A DNA stretch of 64,000 bases from Turneriella sp942492915 (GTDB lineage: Bacteria; Spirochaetota; Leptospiria; Turneriellales; Turneriellaceae): the NCBI GenBank assembly GCA_942492915.1, contig OW818662.1, positions 558,001-622,000 on the forward strand, given 5' to 3'. This document shows positions 50,526 to 60,159 of the stretch, in pieces; the first letter of the stretch is position 1, and every line of letters begins with the position of its first letter. The notes under the pieces are model-generated. The model was not told where the DNA came from and did not search any database. It saw only the letters and a program-made list of their open reading frames with translations. Position numbers and translations under genes: made by a program.

Positions 50526-51589
50526 GATGTCTTTAGCTCCAGATGCGCAGTCACCGCACCATGCGATGACTGCACCAGTTGCAATTTACCCGAAGCCCGG
50601 CGGATAATGCGTCCACACAAATAGAGACCGAGTCCGAACCCCGGTGTGTTCTGCACCGTCGCGGTGCGCGACCGTTTGAATATATTACCTATAGCCTTGA
50701 AGTCGTCTGCTTGCACAACCTTTCCCGTGCTGGTGACGTCAACGACCACTCGGTGGCGCGGAAAGGTGATTGCAATGGTGATTTCGCCGTCACCGTATTT
50801 TAACGCGTTCTCGGTCAGGTTACGCAATACAAATCGGAAAAGCGCTTCGCTGAGCGGAACCGTCAGGGGGGCGTGCGACTCAACTGACTGTCGAATTCTC
50901 TGCCTTTGCGCAAGGTCAAAATCGCGGTTCATCAGATCGGTAACCAACCTGGACATGTCGGTGACTTGGCAGGTCATACGAGCCGAGGCCTGCGAAAAAG
51001 TCTCGGCAAGAAACCGTATGTGCTGGCTGAGCCTCGTTATTTCGACCAGACCCGTTTCGATTGCGGCGAGTGTTCTGCCTTTAGCGCGCGGCTGCATCGT
51101 CTCAAGCGCCAGCGAAAGACTCTGCAGCGGCTGGCGAAGTTCATGCGTGGCGAGCAACACGGTTTCTTCAATCTGCTTGCGGCGCACGCGCTCTCGCACA
51201 TAGACGTAAAGAAAAAAGAGGTGCCCCGAAAGCAGCAGCAGAATGAAGAAAACCTGCTCGTACATGACCATGCGCCGGCGGTTCTTCAGGCGTTCGGCTG
51301 CCATTTTCAGAGCGCCGGCTCTGATTACGATCGGGCTGCCGGGAACAAAAACCTGCTCGGCAAGTTTTTCGTCCTGTGCCAGTACAAACCGGTAAAACTC
51401 GTTTGAGACCTGAGATCTTCCCATCAGCTGCGATTCGATAAAGCCGTATTGCACGTCCAGATTATGCGAAAGCAGCTTTTGCCACCAGACAAGCAGCCCG
51501 ATGACAGAAAGCAGCGACAGCGCCATTATGAGCGCCCAGCCCCTGAAAAGAGATATGCGCGTGATCGTGTTCTTGACCGGGCGCGGCAT
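50522..51589 (-). CDS. membrane histidine kinase, HemK-like (HemKR system)
   Basis: 355 residues. Two transmembrane helices (about 17-36 and 109-131) enclose a short periplasmic loop. The H-box THELRQPLQSL has His149. N-box NLTENALKYGDG and G-box GFGLGLYLCGRI are intact. By position it is the sensor for the HemR-like regulator; in Leptospira this pair switches heme synthesis and breakdown. The name HemK here differs from the PrmC methylase once so called. Starts two bases after hemL. Confidence 0.85.
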   Translation of the reverse strand: MPRPVKNTITRISLFRGWALIMALSLLSVIGLLVWWQKLLSHNLDVQYGFIESQLMGRSQVSNEFYRFVLAQDEKLAEQVFVPGSPIVIRAGALKMAAERLKNRRRMVMYEQVFFILLLLSGHLFFLYVYVRERVRRKQIEETVLLATHELRQPLQSLSLALETMQPRAKGRTLAAIETGLVEITRLSQHIRFLAETFSQASARMTCQVTDMSRLVTDLMNRDFDLAQRQRIRQSVESHAPLTVPLSEALFRFVLRNLTENALKYGDGEITIAITFPRHRVVVDVTSTGKVVQADDFKAIGNIFKRSRTATVQNTPGFGLGLYLCGRIIRRASGKLQLVQSSHGAVTAHLELKTS

Positions 51590-51591
51590 TT

Positions 51592-52938
51592 TCAGTATTC
51601 AGAGACAGTAAGCGGCAAGTCTGTAATAATCTCTTTGAGCGTTGCGATAAAGAATTCGATGTGTTTTGGGCGCATCGCGGCATTCAAGAAGCCCACTTCA
51701 TACGCTGAGGGTGCAAGGTAGATACCTCGTCTCAGCATTCCATGAAAGATTCGCGCGTATATGGCAGCCGAAAAAGGTTCAATATCAGTCACCCGGCGCA
51801 AGATCTTCGTCACTCCGGCTTTTTGAAATGAAAACCAGAAAAGCGAGGCATCGCGCACGAGAAGAATCTGCCAGTCGCGACCTGCAAAGATCGGTTCGAT
51901 GTGCTTTCTGAAGCCGGTTTCGAGCTGGGCGCCCAGCTTCTCCAGGTGACGGTAGACTGCTCCCTTGTCTGCCGATAGTTCAGCCAGCGCTGTAAGGCCC
52001 GCCGACATTGCCAGCGGGTTACCCGATAAAGTGCCCGCCTGATAGACCGGACCCTGGGGCGCGAGCTGGTCCATCACCGCGGCAGAACCTGCGATTGCTC
52101 CAACCGGTAATCCGCCGCCGATGATTTTCCCGTACGTGATGATGTCGGGAAAAAGTTGCTCGCGTTGCGTGTAGCCTCCGAAGCCGAGTCTGAATCCGCT
52201 GATCACTTCATCAAAGATCACGAGAATCTTTCGTGAGCGGCAGGCAGCGATCAGGTATTCAATGAAGGCTTTGCGCTGCGGCAGAAGGCCGGCATTGGCG
52301 GGCAGGGGTTCGATGATTGCACACGCGATCTGGTCTCCGTAATTTGCGATCGCCGTATCGATTGCCGCAGAATCGTCGAGCGGCAGCACGAGAGTATTGC
52401 GCACGATATCTTCGGGTACACCCGGCGAACTCGATTCGGCAATGTTGCCTGATAGCGTAAGCAATCCAGACCCCGCGCGAGCGAGCAGGGCATCGTTATG
52501 CCCGTGGTAGCAGCCTTCAAACTTGATCACCATCGGTCGGCCTGTAATGCCGCGCGCCAGGCGCAGTGCTGTCATCACCGCTTCAGTGCCTGAGCTGACG
52601 AAACGCACTTTCTGAACAAAGTCGAGATTTTCGGTGATAAATTCACCGAGCAGAACCTCGGCCTCTGTGACAGCACCGAACGTGGATCCTTTAAGCGCTG
52701 CCCGCCGGGTGGCTCTAACCACCTGTCGGTTCGCATGGCCCAGAATCAACGGACCCCAGCTGCTTAAAAAATCAAGATAACGATTGCCGTCGGCGTCGGT
52801 GACGTATGTACCTTTGCCGCGCCTGATAAAAACCGGATTTCCACCGACCGATTTAAATGCCCGTACGGGCGAGTTCACACCTCCGGGGAATACGGCGAGT
52901 GCCCGTTTCCATAACTTTTCCGAACGCTTCAATTTCAC
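51592..52938 (-). CDS. hemL: glutamate-1-semialdehyde 2,1-aminomutase
   Basis: 448 residues. PLP-Lys is in IITYGKIIGGGLPVGA. The N-terminal FPGGVNSPVRAFKSVGG and VSSGTEAVMTALRLARG are typical. Makes 5-aminolevulinate, second step of the C5 route started by HemA. Overlaps hemCD by four bases. Confidence 0.96.
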   Translation of the reverse strand: MKLKRSEKLWKRALAVFPGGVNSPVRAFKSVGGNPVFIRRGKGTYVTDADGNRYLDFLSSWGPLILGHANRQVVRATRRAALKGSTFGAVTEAEVLLGEFITENLDFVQKVRFVSSGTEAVMTALRLARGITGRPMVIKFEGCYHGHNDALLARAGSGLLTLSGNIAESSSPGVPEDIVRNTLVLPLDDSAAIDTAIANYGDQIACAIIEPLPANAGLLPQRKAFIEYLIAACRSRKILVIFDEVISGFRLGFGGYTQREQLFPDIITYGKIIGGGLPVGAIAGSAAVMDQLAPQGPVYQAGTLSGNPLAMSAGLTALAELSADKGAVYRHLEKLGAQLETGFRKHIEPIFAGRDWQILLVRDASLFWFSFQKAGVTKILRRVTDIEPFSAAIYARIFHGMLRRGIYLAPSAYEVGFLNAAMRPKHIEFFIATLKEIITDLPLTVSEY

Positions 52939-54686
52939 GAATGCTCCTCATTGGGTATGCGCATCTGGGTGACGTCACCGGCGATTTCGCGGATGTATTC
53001 TTCAAACGATGTGGCGCCGCTGGTGTGGTACGCAGTCAATCCTTCTGATGCCAGATACTCTGCAGCAGATGTTCCAAAACATGAGACATGCCATGTTCTC
53101 GGGCCGAAGCTGTGCGCATACGCGGCAAAGGCTGTGGCCGCAGCGCGACTCGTCATGAGGTGCAGCGAGGCGTCGGGCCCCTGCGATGGGTGCAGCTCAG
53201 CATGGTTCTCAAGTATTTCTGCCGGGTTTGCCGGTTTGTTGTCGTAGGCGGCGACAAAATCAATTGCCTCGTCATCCCCTGCGATTGCCTGCGCCCGTGC
53301 TTCACCGCCCGCTGACCCCAACCAGAGTATTCGCCCGTCGGTTACCTTGCGCATTGCCGGCAGTGCTGCGGCAAATCCGTTCTGTGCGGCGAAACTCACC
53401 TGAGCAACGGGGAATTTCTCGCGCAAAACCCGTGCGGTTTCGGGCCCGGCTGCCCAAATCTTCGCGCGCTCTGCCAAACCTGTAGCTTCGAGGCAAGGCA
53501 CCGCAGCCGGCGAACTGACAAAAATTGCTGCGTAGGCTGCAGTTTCCGGAACAGACGGATTCAGCATCTGCTGTTCCATTGCGCGTACCGAGATCAGTTC
53601 GCTGATAGCCGCAAACGGCAAAATTTTCGGCGCTGTTTGCGATCCCCACCAGAAAATGCGGGAAAATCCACGTTGCGCTTCTGTGACGAATGGCTGCAGA
53701 GATTTCGTATAGTCGCGCCGCAAAAAAACCGAATCGCTGAACGTCACCGGATTCGTCTGCGTTTGCCTGCTGTAGCAGACTGCTACCTGCAGCTTACCTG
53801 ATCGTTCCAGAGCCGAGACACCGAGAGGTGCATGGCAACCCGTGCCGAGCGCCGTCATGATACCCCTTTCGATTAAGACGCGTGGCGCGATTGCCCGGTG
53901 AGACGGGAAAATCTGCCTCACCGTATCGCCCAACCTGTCATAACATTGAGGCCCCATTTGCAGCGCGAGCACGCCCTGACCCGGCGCCGTGGGAAAAACC
54001 ATTTCGTCCAGCTGCGTGAGCTGCAGTTCGTCTGTCAGGTAGCGCGCGAACTCTGCGAGCTCGCGGCTTATTTTTTCTACAACTTCGGTTTCAAAAAGAT
54101 CGGTATATGTCCGTGGATGTATACTCGCAAGTTTGTGAATTCGACGCAGACCTGCCGCGGCAATAAGTATCGAATTCATGCCCCTGTCGCGTTCATGCAG
54201 CTTTCTGAGGCGCGTGACGACGTTACCTCGCAGCATCACGGCCCGTGCATCAGGAATCGCGTGCTGCAGCTGGTGAATTCGCCGCAGGGATGAGGTGCCA
54301 ATGACGAGCGGGGTGGCCTTGCCTGGCAATCGCACGAGAACATCTGCACCGATCTCTTCAGAAAAGAAGATTGGTTCGCTGATGCCCGCAACTGCCTCCG
54401 TTGGCAGATCTTTGAACGAATGTACGGCCATGTCAGCCTTTCCCGATATGAGGGCATCATCGAGTTCACGCGTAAAAAATGCGCGGCCTTCTTTTTCGGC
54501 ATTCGCTGCCACATCGTAGAGCGGCGCGTCGAGCTTCAGGTCGCCGGATGTCTTCAGGGTTTTGATGCGCACCGTCGCGCCGTGCGTCTGCAGAATATGC
54601 GCCGCATCAATGCTTTGCGCCAGAGCGAGCAATGAGTCCCGCGAGGCAATCGTCAGCGTTTCGTTCTGCAGCGGCGCCACGTTCAA
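52935..54686 (-). CDS. hemCD: porphobilinogen deaminase fused to uroporphyrinogen-III synthase
   Basis: 583 residues. HemC part (1 to about 325): ASRDSLLALAQ, AVHSFKDLPTEA, GTSSLRRIHQL, and GTGCHAPLGVSA with the cofactor Cys. HemD part (about 355-583) is diverse, as in the family, ending TWHVSCFGTSAAEYL and TSGATSFEEYI. Fusion of the two is known in Leptospira. Overlaps hemA and hemL by four bases each. Confidence 0.93.
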   Translation of the reverse strand: MNVAPLQNETLTIASRDSLLALAQSIDAAHILQTHGATVRIKTLKTSGDLKLDAPLYDVAANAEKEGRAFFTRELDDALISGKADMAVHSFKDLPTEAVAGISEPIFFSEEIGADVLVRLPGKATPLVIGTSSLRRIHQLQHAIPDARAVMLRGNVVTRLRKLHERDRGMNSILIAAAGLRRIHKLASIHPRTYTDLFETEVVEKISRELAEFARYLTDELQLTQLDEMVFPTAPGQGVLALQMGPQCYDRLGDTVRQIFPSHRAIAPRVLIERGIMTALGTGCHAPLGVSALERSGKLQVAVCYSRQTQTNPVTFSDSVFLRRDYTKSLQPFVTEAQRGFSRIFWWGSQTAPKILPFAAISELISVRAMEQQMLNPSVPETAAYAAIFVSSPAAVPCLEATGLAERAKIWAAGPETARVLREKFPVAQVSFAAQNGFAAALPAMRKVTDGRILWLGSAGGEARAQAIAGDDEAIDFVAAYDNKPANPAEILENHAELHPSQGPDASLHLMTSRAAATAFAAYAHSFGPRTWHVSCFGTSAAEYLASEGLTAYHTSGATSFEEYIREIAGDVTQMRIPNEEHS

Positions 54687-55957
54687 AAAGGTTGCCGTTC
54701 GGCGCCGCCGGCTATCAGGTCGAGTATCATTTCGCGGTGAGAGGCGAGGGCTCGCCGCTGTTCTTTCTTTAAGAAGTCATACATAATGCGCTTTTGTTTT
54801 TCGCTCAGAGCCGCTTCATTTGCAAGTCGCTGCCACTCGGTTTCTGTCTGCGTGGTTTTGGTATCGAGATATGACTGCACGACATCGGCATTTTCCCGGT
54901 ACAGCAGATCGAGCCACAGTTGATAGACCGCCCGTCGAATAATGGGTTCAGCCGCCGTTGCCGACGCCGCCCGCTCTCCGCGCGCCACTTCAGATATGTC
55001 TTGCAGAGTTTTGAGTGAAATTGTGCGGTGGGCATAACGCTCAGCGGCTTCTTCGTCGAGGTTTGCCGGCAACGACAGATCGATAAGCGTCGCATCGCCC
55101 TGCAGGGTCTGCTTCGCTTCGAGTGCAGCAATATCCTGGGCTGAAATTACAGGCTCTGTGGCGCTCGACGCGAGTACGAGGGCACCCGCGCTGAATACGG
55201 GCGGCTCGACCTGAAGATCTGCCAGCGTGATTTCACTGAATAATTCCGTATTCGTATCAATAAGCGCACGCATTTCAGCGTTCATCGCCCTGCCGAGGTT
55301 GCGGCGCACCAGTAAGAATCGTTTTACGCCGCGGCGCAGAGCGAACCGCGCAACCTTCGCTGACATTTCAGAAGCTCCGACCAGAATGATGGCACTGCCC
55401 AGCGGTGGCAGGCTGCGCTCTTCGATTTGGCGGTCGACGAGGCTCATCAATGAATACGAATTCTCTGAGATGCCTGTGGTGCTGCGTATCTTCTTCTGCG
55501 TTTCAAGCGCCTTACGGGTCAGCGTCGCCATAGAACCTGAAATCCACCCTGCTGCTTCTGCGTGGGCAATATCGCGCTTCAGCTGGCCGGCTATCTGGGT
55601 TTCGCCCAGCGCGAGACTTTTGAGGCCGCTGGCGACGGCGATCAGGTGCTCGAATACCTGCGTGCCGGTCAAAATACGCGGAGCCCGCGCGAGCATACGC
55701 TCAAAGACATCTGACACGCCGGCGAATGCCGCGTCGCGCGCCTTCTCACTCACGCCTTCGGCAAATTCGGCGTAGACTTCGATGCGATTGCACGTCGCCA
55801 TATACAGCAACGATCGCACCTCTGCCGGCAGAGCGGTTTTGCCCATCGCGCCATAAAACGCGCGCGAATCAGGAAAATCAGACAGTTCGCTGAGCGCATG
55901 CGTGGCGATGCTGAGCGAATAGGCGCGAAAGTTGCCGAGTACAGTGTTCTGCTGCAT
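54683..55957 (-). CDS. hemA: glutamyl-tRNA reductase
   Basis: 424 residues. Catalytic Cys in MATCNRIEVYAEF, GLKSLALGETQIAGQLK, NADPH-binding region with IILVGASEMSAKVARFAL, and LIDLSLPANLDEE. First committed step of C5 heme synthesis. First gene of the operon, with the hem box and a promoter 60-75 bases upstream. Confidence 0.95.
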   Translation of the reverse strand: MQQNTVLGNFRAYSLSIATHALSELSDFPDSRAFYGAMGKTALPAEVRSLLYMATCNRIEVYAEFAEGVSEKARDAAFAGVSDVFERMLARAPRILTGTQVFEHLIAVASGLKSLALGETQIAGQLKRDIAHAEAAGWISGSMATLTRKALETQKKIRSTTGISENSYSLMSLVDRQIEERSLPPLGSAIILVGASEMSAKVARFALRRGVKRFLLVRRNLGRAMNAEMRALIDTNTELFSEITLADLQVEPPVFSAGALVLASSATEPVISAQDIAALEAKQTLQGDATLIDLSLPANLDEEAAERYAHRTISLKTLQDISEVARGERAASATAAEPIIRRAVYQLWLDLLYRENADVVQSYLDTKTTQTETEWQRLANEAALSEKQKRIMYDFLKKEQRRALASHREMILDLIAGGAERQPF

Positions 55958-56001
55958 GCGCGGTAGGTTAAACTCTGACAGTGGGACCAGAGCTAAACGC
56001 A

Positions 56002-56030
56002 GAGATATGTAGCTGTCATGAATATGTCAA
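56002..56030 (-). promoter_or_regulatory. hemA promoter with HemR hem-box
   Basis: Read leftward, TGACA-TATTCA-TGACA (56029-56014) is an exact TGACA-N6-TGACA direct repeat, the HemR recognition motif described for Leptospira. The first half overlaps a perfect -35 TTGACA (56030-56025), with TATCTC as -10 after 17 bases. The hemA start is 45 bases further on. It is intergenic and in the right orientation for the operon. Confidence 0.75.
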
Positions 56031-56042
56031 AAGGCCGCCGGC

Positions 56043-57236
56043 TCACTGCCGCCGTTTAGCCGGTTTCTTGCGGGATGCCCGGCGTCCTTTTGGTTTCGGC
56101 GCAACCTTCGCCGTTTTTTTCTGCGGCTTCCAGAATGCCGTCGAGTTTATAGCAGTTTCGACAGTAATTTCGCGTGTACACGGATAGAACTCGCAACGGC
56201 TAAGGCGACACTCTACGCACGCAACGGGTAAAGAGGTGCTGAGCAGATGTTGTGATATGCGAATACGGTCGTCGAAGGGCAACGTGCGCCAACGTCGGGG
56301 GGATGCACTCTTGTTCTGCGGGTAGAACCCCGTGTGCGGAGTTTTGACGAGCGCAGCGAGATGCAATGGCCCTGAAGAATTTCCGAAAAAATGTTTTGCT
56401 CCCGAAATGAGCACGGCGCTCTGCACGAGGTTCAGATCGCAGCGAATCTCGACCATAGGTATACTGCCAAAATAGGCGTGCAGCGTTTCGCTGTCGTCGC
56501 GGTCTCCCACAACAATGACCTTCGTCTTGGCGGCCGAATAATGCCTTGCAAGAGATTGAAAATTTTCCAATGGCCAGACCAGCGCGGTGCCCGACCGCTT
56601 GTAAGGATGCATCACCACATAACGTCCTTTGTCTGTCGGGCTCGCCAGCTCAGGCAGTTCGACGCGCGGAAATCGGAACAAGTTAGCCAACCGCAGTGAG
56701 CGCAAGATTTTAAGGTTCAGCTGAAATTCTGCCTGCAGCGATTTGCGGCGGGGAATATAATACCAGAGGTTGAAGCGGTGAAAAAATGATCGCCTGAGCG
56801 GGCCAAGCCGGTAGGGTATGCCAGCAGACTTAATCAGCCGGGCGCTCGTCTTCTCAGCGTACGAAAAAATTGCCAGGTCAAACCGGTATGCTGCGATTTC
56901 GCGCATCAGGTTGGTATATTCGGTCTCGAGCTGCAACTTCGATTTTCCGCGCCGGTGGCGCTTTAGCAGACAGCCCGGGTCAAGAATCCAACCGTCAATT
57001 TCGGGCAGAAAAGACGCCATGCTGTGCAACGAGCGCGCGGCGAGCACGTACACCCGCGCATGCGGCAGCTGTGCTTTGATCGATGCGACGATCGGCAGCG
57101 TCAGAATGAAATCACCCAAACCGTCGTTGCGTACAATCAGTATTTTCGGTGGGACAACCTTGCGCAGAAAAATGCGGCGCAACCTGACGAGGCGGCGCCG
57201 GTAACCGGAGAAGTAGGCGAGTACCTTAAGCCACAT
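56043..57236 (-). CDS. family-9 glycosyltransferase (heptosyltransferase-like)
   Basis: 397 residues. N-terminal ILIVRNDGLGDFILTLPIV and C-terminal HFFGNSSGPLHLAALVKTP are the GT9 marks, with YVVMHPYKRSG between. Acts in lipopolysaccharide core assembly. A basic C-terminal tail (KTAKVAPKPKGRRASRKK) is unusual. The ATG directly follows the gspF stop. Confidence 0.88.
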   Translation of the reverse strand: MWLKVLAYFSGYRRRLVRLRRIFLRKVVPPKILIVRNDGLGDFILTLPIVASIKAQLPHARVYVLAARSLHSMASFLPEIDGWILDPGCLLKRHRRGKSKLQLETEYTNLMREIAAYRFDLAIFSYAEKTSARLIKSAGIPYRLGPLRRSFFHRFNLWYYIPRRKSLQAEFQLNLKILRSLRLANLFRFPRVELPELASPTDKGRYVVMHPYKRSGTALVWPLENFQSLARHYSAAKTKVIVVGDRDDSETLHAYFGSIPMVEIRCDLNLVQSAVLISGAKHFFGNSSGPLHLAALVKTPHTGFYPQNKSASPRRWRTLPFDDRIRISQHLLSTSLPVACVECRLSRCEFYPCTREITVETAINSTAFWKPQKKTAKVAPKPKGRRASRKKPAKRRQ

Positions 57237-58457
57237 TCACTTGATGTATTCGGTCATCTTGTACATGGGCAGCATGACCGCCGCCATGATTGCCGCGACA
57301 ATGCCGCCGAGAAACACGATCATGATTGGTTCAAGTGATTGTGTCATACGGCGCACCGCGCTGTCGACTTCAGATTCCATGATTTCTGCGGCTTTGATCA
57401 GCAGCTCGGCCAGGCGGTCGGTACTTTCCCCTGCGGCGATCATGCCGCGCGCCATCTGGGGCAGAATCACAGATGCTTTCAGAGACTCGCGCAAAGAAGA
57501 GCCTTCTTTGATTTGCTGCGCTGCCGCATTCAGTTCTTCGACAAAAATTGAATTCGTCACCGTCGCAGAGACGATTTTCAGTGCATCAAGCAGAGGCACC
57601 TGGCTTTCGATAAGTATGCCCATGTTACGGCAAAAAAGACCAACCTGAATGCGCCGCAGAAGGCTGCCAAAAAAAGGGATATTCATGATCATGCGATCGG
57701 TTTTCATTTTCCCCTCTTTTGTTTTGCGGTAACGCACGAACGCGTAGACTCCGCCAAACATGGCGAGAATCATGACGTACCAGAAAGAAGAGAAAAATCC
57801 CGAGAGCGCAATGACAATGCGGGTAATGAGAGGCAGTTCGGCTTTAAATCCGCCAAAGAGATCGCTGAGCTGCGGCACAACGGACGTCATGAGAAAAAAA
57901 ACAACTGCGACCGAGATGAAGAGCATAAAACCGGGATAGATCATCGCGGTAATAGCCCTTGCCTTGAGCTCTTCGTTACGCTCTTCGAGATCGGCGAGGC
58001 GCTTGAGCGTTGGTTCGTAATTGCCCGTCGCCTCGCCCACACGAATCATGCTCTCATATACCGGGGGGAAAACATTCGTGTGCTGCCTAATCGCTTCTGA
58101 AAGCGACTTGCCTTCGATGACCTGCTGCTTCATCTCCTGAATAATCTTTCTCAGGTGCGGGTTCTCTGTCTGCTCGCTGATGTCAGAGAGGGCTTCGTTC
58201 AGAGGAATACCCGCACCGAGCAGGGTGCCCAGCTGCCTCGTGAATATGCCCGCCTCTTTGCGCTTGATTCGGTAAAGAATATTGCTCAGAAACGGAAAAA
58301 GGTCGCGGTCGCGTTTCGCTGAATCTTCGCGAATTTCGCGCACGTAAAGATTCTGTGATTTGAGTTTCTGCGTCGCGGCTTGTGGCGAGATTGCTTCTAT
58401 GACGCCCGTGACTTTCTGCCCGGCATTGCTGAACGCGGTATACTGATAATGCGCCAT
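57237..58457 (-). CDS. gspF: type II secretion/type IV pilus inner-membrane protein GspF
   Basis: 406 residues with two T2SSF domains (FTRQLGTLLGAGIPLNEAL and FCRNMGILIESQVPLLDAL) and three hydrophobic helices (PGFMLFISVAVVFFLM; WYVMILAMFGGVYAFV; and a C-terminal IVFLGGIVAAIMAAVM). It anchors the assembly platform. ATG follows gspE's stop directly. Confidence 0.92.
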   Translation of the reverse strand: MAHYQYTAFSNAGQKVTGVIEAISPQAATQKLKSQNLYVREIREDSAKRDRDLFPFLSNILYRIKRKEAGIFTRQLGTLLGAGIPLNEALSDISEQTENPHLRKIIQEMKQQVIEGKSLSEAIRQHTNVFPPVYESMIRVGEATGNYEPTLKRLADLEERNEELKARAITAMIYPGFMLFISVAVVFFLMTSVVPQLSDLFGGFKAELPLITRIVIALSGFFSSFWYVMILAMFGGVYAFVRYRKTKEGKMKTDRMIMNIPFFGSLLRRIQVGLFCRNMGILIESQVPLLDALKIVSATVTNSIFVEELNAAAQQIKEGSSLRESLKASVILPQMARGMIAAGESTDRLAELLIKAAEIMESEVDSAVRRMTQSLEPIMIVFLGGIVAAIMAAVMLPMYKMTEYIK

Positions 58458-60155
58458 TTAGGTTATACGCATCGCCTCGTCGAGAGACGTGACGCCGGTA
58501 ACCACCTGTCTGAGCGCGGCGTTGCGAAGCGTAATCATGCCTTCATGGATCGCTTCATTTTTCAGATCGTCAAGTGAGACGCGGGCCAGTACAAGTTCAC
58601 GCAGTTTTGCGGTGAGCGGCATGAATTCATAGACGCCCATGCGCCCGCGGTAACCCGTGTTCATGCACTCTTTGCAGCCGTTCGGTTCAAAGATTTTGAT
58701 CTTTCCTGTGGGCGCAGGGGTTTTTTTCCTGTTCGAAGCATAGCTCAGCCCTATCGAAAGCAGTTCGCGGGCGTTAATTGTTTTCGGTTTCTTGCAATGC
58801 GTGCAGAGTTTTCTGACGAGCCGCTGCGCCATAATGCCCCGGCAGGTAGATGTTACAAGAAACGGTTCTATCCCCATGTCCAAGAGGCGCGTCACGGCCG
58901 ATGGAGCATCGTTGGTGTGCAGAGTTGAAAACACAAGGTGACCTGTGAGCGATGACTGAATCGCTATTCGCGCAGTCTCTTCGTCACGAATTTCGCCCAC
59001 CATGATTACGTCGGGGTCCTGGCGCAGAATGGATCTTAATCCCTCTGCGAAGGTGAAACCTATTTTGGGCCGCGCCTGAACCTGACCAATGCCATCGATC
59101 TGGTATTCAATCGGGTCTTCTACCGTAATTATATTGCGTTCGCTGCTGTTGAGTCGCGTGAGGGCCGCGTAGAGTGTCGTGGTTTTACCCGAACCCGTCG
59201 GGCCCGTAATCAGAACGATGCCGTTCGGCTGGTTGATCGTTTCGAGAAAAAGATCGTACGTATCTTTTTCAAAGCCGATGGAAGAGAGTTCATAACTTGC
59301 AGCCGTGCGATTCAAGAGGCGCAGCACCAGACGTTCGCCGTGCTGCGTCGGCAGCGACGAGACACGAATATCGATATCGTTACCGCTGAATCGCAGGCGA
59401 ATTCGACCATCCTGCGGTAGGCGGTTTTCTGCAATATTGAGATTCGCCATGATCTTCACGCGCGAAATGACACCATTCTGAACTGATTTCGGCGGCGACA
59501 TCATCTTGTGCAAAATGCCGTCTATTCGAAAACGAATGGAGAAGTCTTTCTCTTGCGGTTCGAAGTGAATATCCGATGCCTTTTCGTTGACCGCATTCGA
59601 CAAGATCATGTTGACGAGCTTGATGATCGGCGCCTGGTTGGCGAGTTCGGTGGAGTCGTGTAAGTCCTGAATGTCGTCGAGCAGCTCGAGACCATCACTC
59701 ATGCCCAGATCAGAATCTTCGGCGCGGCTTTTGGCTTCGTAGACGTTATGGATGACCCGCAGAATTTCACTTTCGCGCGTGAGCACGGGCTTCACGTCAT
59801 AGCCGATGAACAGCAATCTGAACTCATCGAGCGGATGCAGAATCGATGGATCGGTCATCGCAATGCGAATTTCGCGATCTTCAATGTAATAGGGGACTAC
59901 CCGGTATTTCTGTACAAATTTGAGCGGAACCTTATCAGCCAGCTGCTCAATATTCAGCGGCTCAAGCTTTTCAGCATATTCCATCTCATACTGTATCGAT
60001 AGAGCTCTGAGCGCGTCTTCTTCTGAGATGAGACCTTTTTTAATGAGAATTTGGCCGAGTTTGTAAGCCGACTTGCGCTGCAGGGTCAGAGCTTTTTTCA
60101 GCTCGTCTTCTTCGATCAAACCCTCTTCGACCAGTATGTCGCCGAAACGTCGCAT
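58458..60155 (-). CDS. gspE: type II secretion/type IV pilus ATPase GspE
   Basis: 565 residues: N-terminal GspE_N domains (about 1-160), Walker A GPTGSGKTTTLYAAL, Asp box, Walker B-like RQDPDVIMVGEIRDEETA, His box LVFSTLHTNDA and a tetracysteine zinc site (CTHCKK, CKECMNTG). Powers pseudopilus assembly. Five bases separate it from gspD. Confidence 0.94.
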   Translation of the reverse strand: MRRFGDILVEEGLIEEDELKKALTLQRKSAYKLGQILIKKGLISEEDALRALSIQYEMEYAEKLEPLNIEQLADKVPLKFVQKYRVVPYYIEDREIRIAMTDPSILHPLDEFRLLFIGYDVKPVLTRESEILRVIHNVYEAKSRAEDSDLGMSDGLELLDDIQDLHDSTELANQAPIIKLVNMILSNAVNEKASDIHFEPQEKDFSIRFRIDGILHKMMSPPKSVQNGVISRVKIMANLNIAENRLPQDGRIRLRFSGNDIDIRVSSLPTQHGERLVLRLLNRTAASYELSSIGFEKDTYDLFLETINQPNGIVLITGPTGSGKTTTLYAALTRLNSSERNIITVEDPIEYQIDGIGQVQARPKIGFTFAEGLRSILRQDPDVIMVGEIRDEETARIAIQSSLTGHLVFSTLHTNDAPSAVTRLLDMGIEPFLVTSTCRGIMAQRLVRKLCTHCKKPKTINARELLSIGLSYASNRKKTPAPTGKIKIFEPNGCKECMNTGYRGRMGVYEFMPLTAKLRELVLARVSLDDLKNEAIHEGMITLRNAALRQVVTGVTSLDEAMRIT

Positions 60156-60159
60156 GGGC

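Noticed and set aside
55976..55980. A further TGACA near hemA
   Set aside because: It stands alone on the opposite strand without a partner at six-base spacing.
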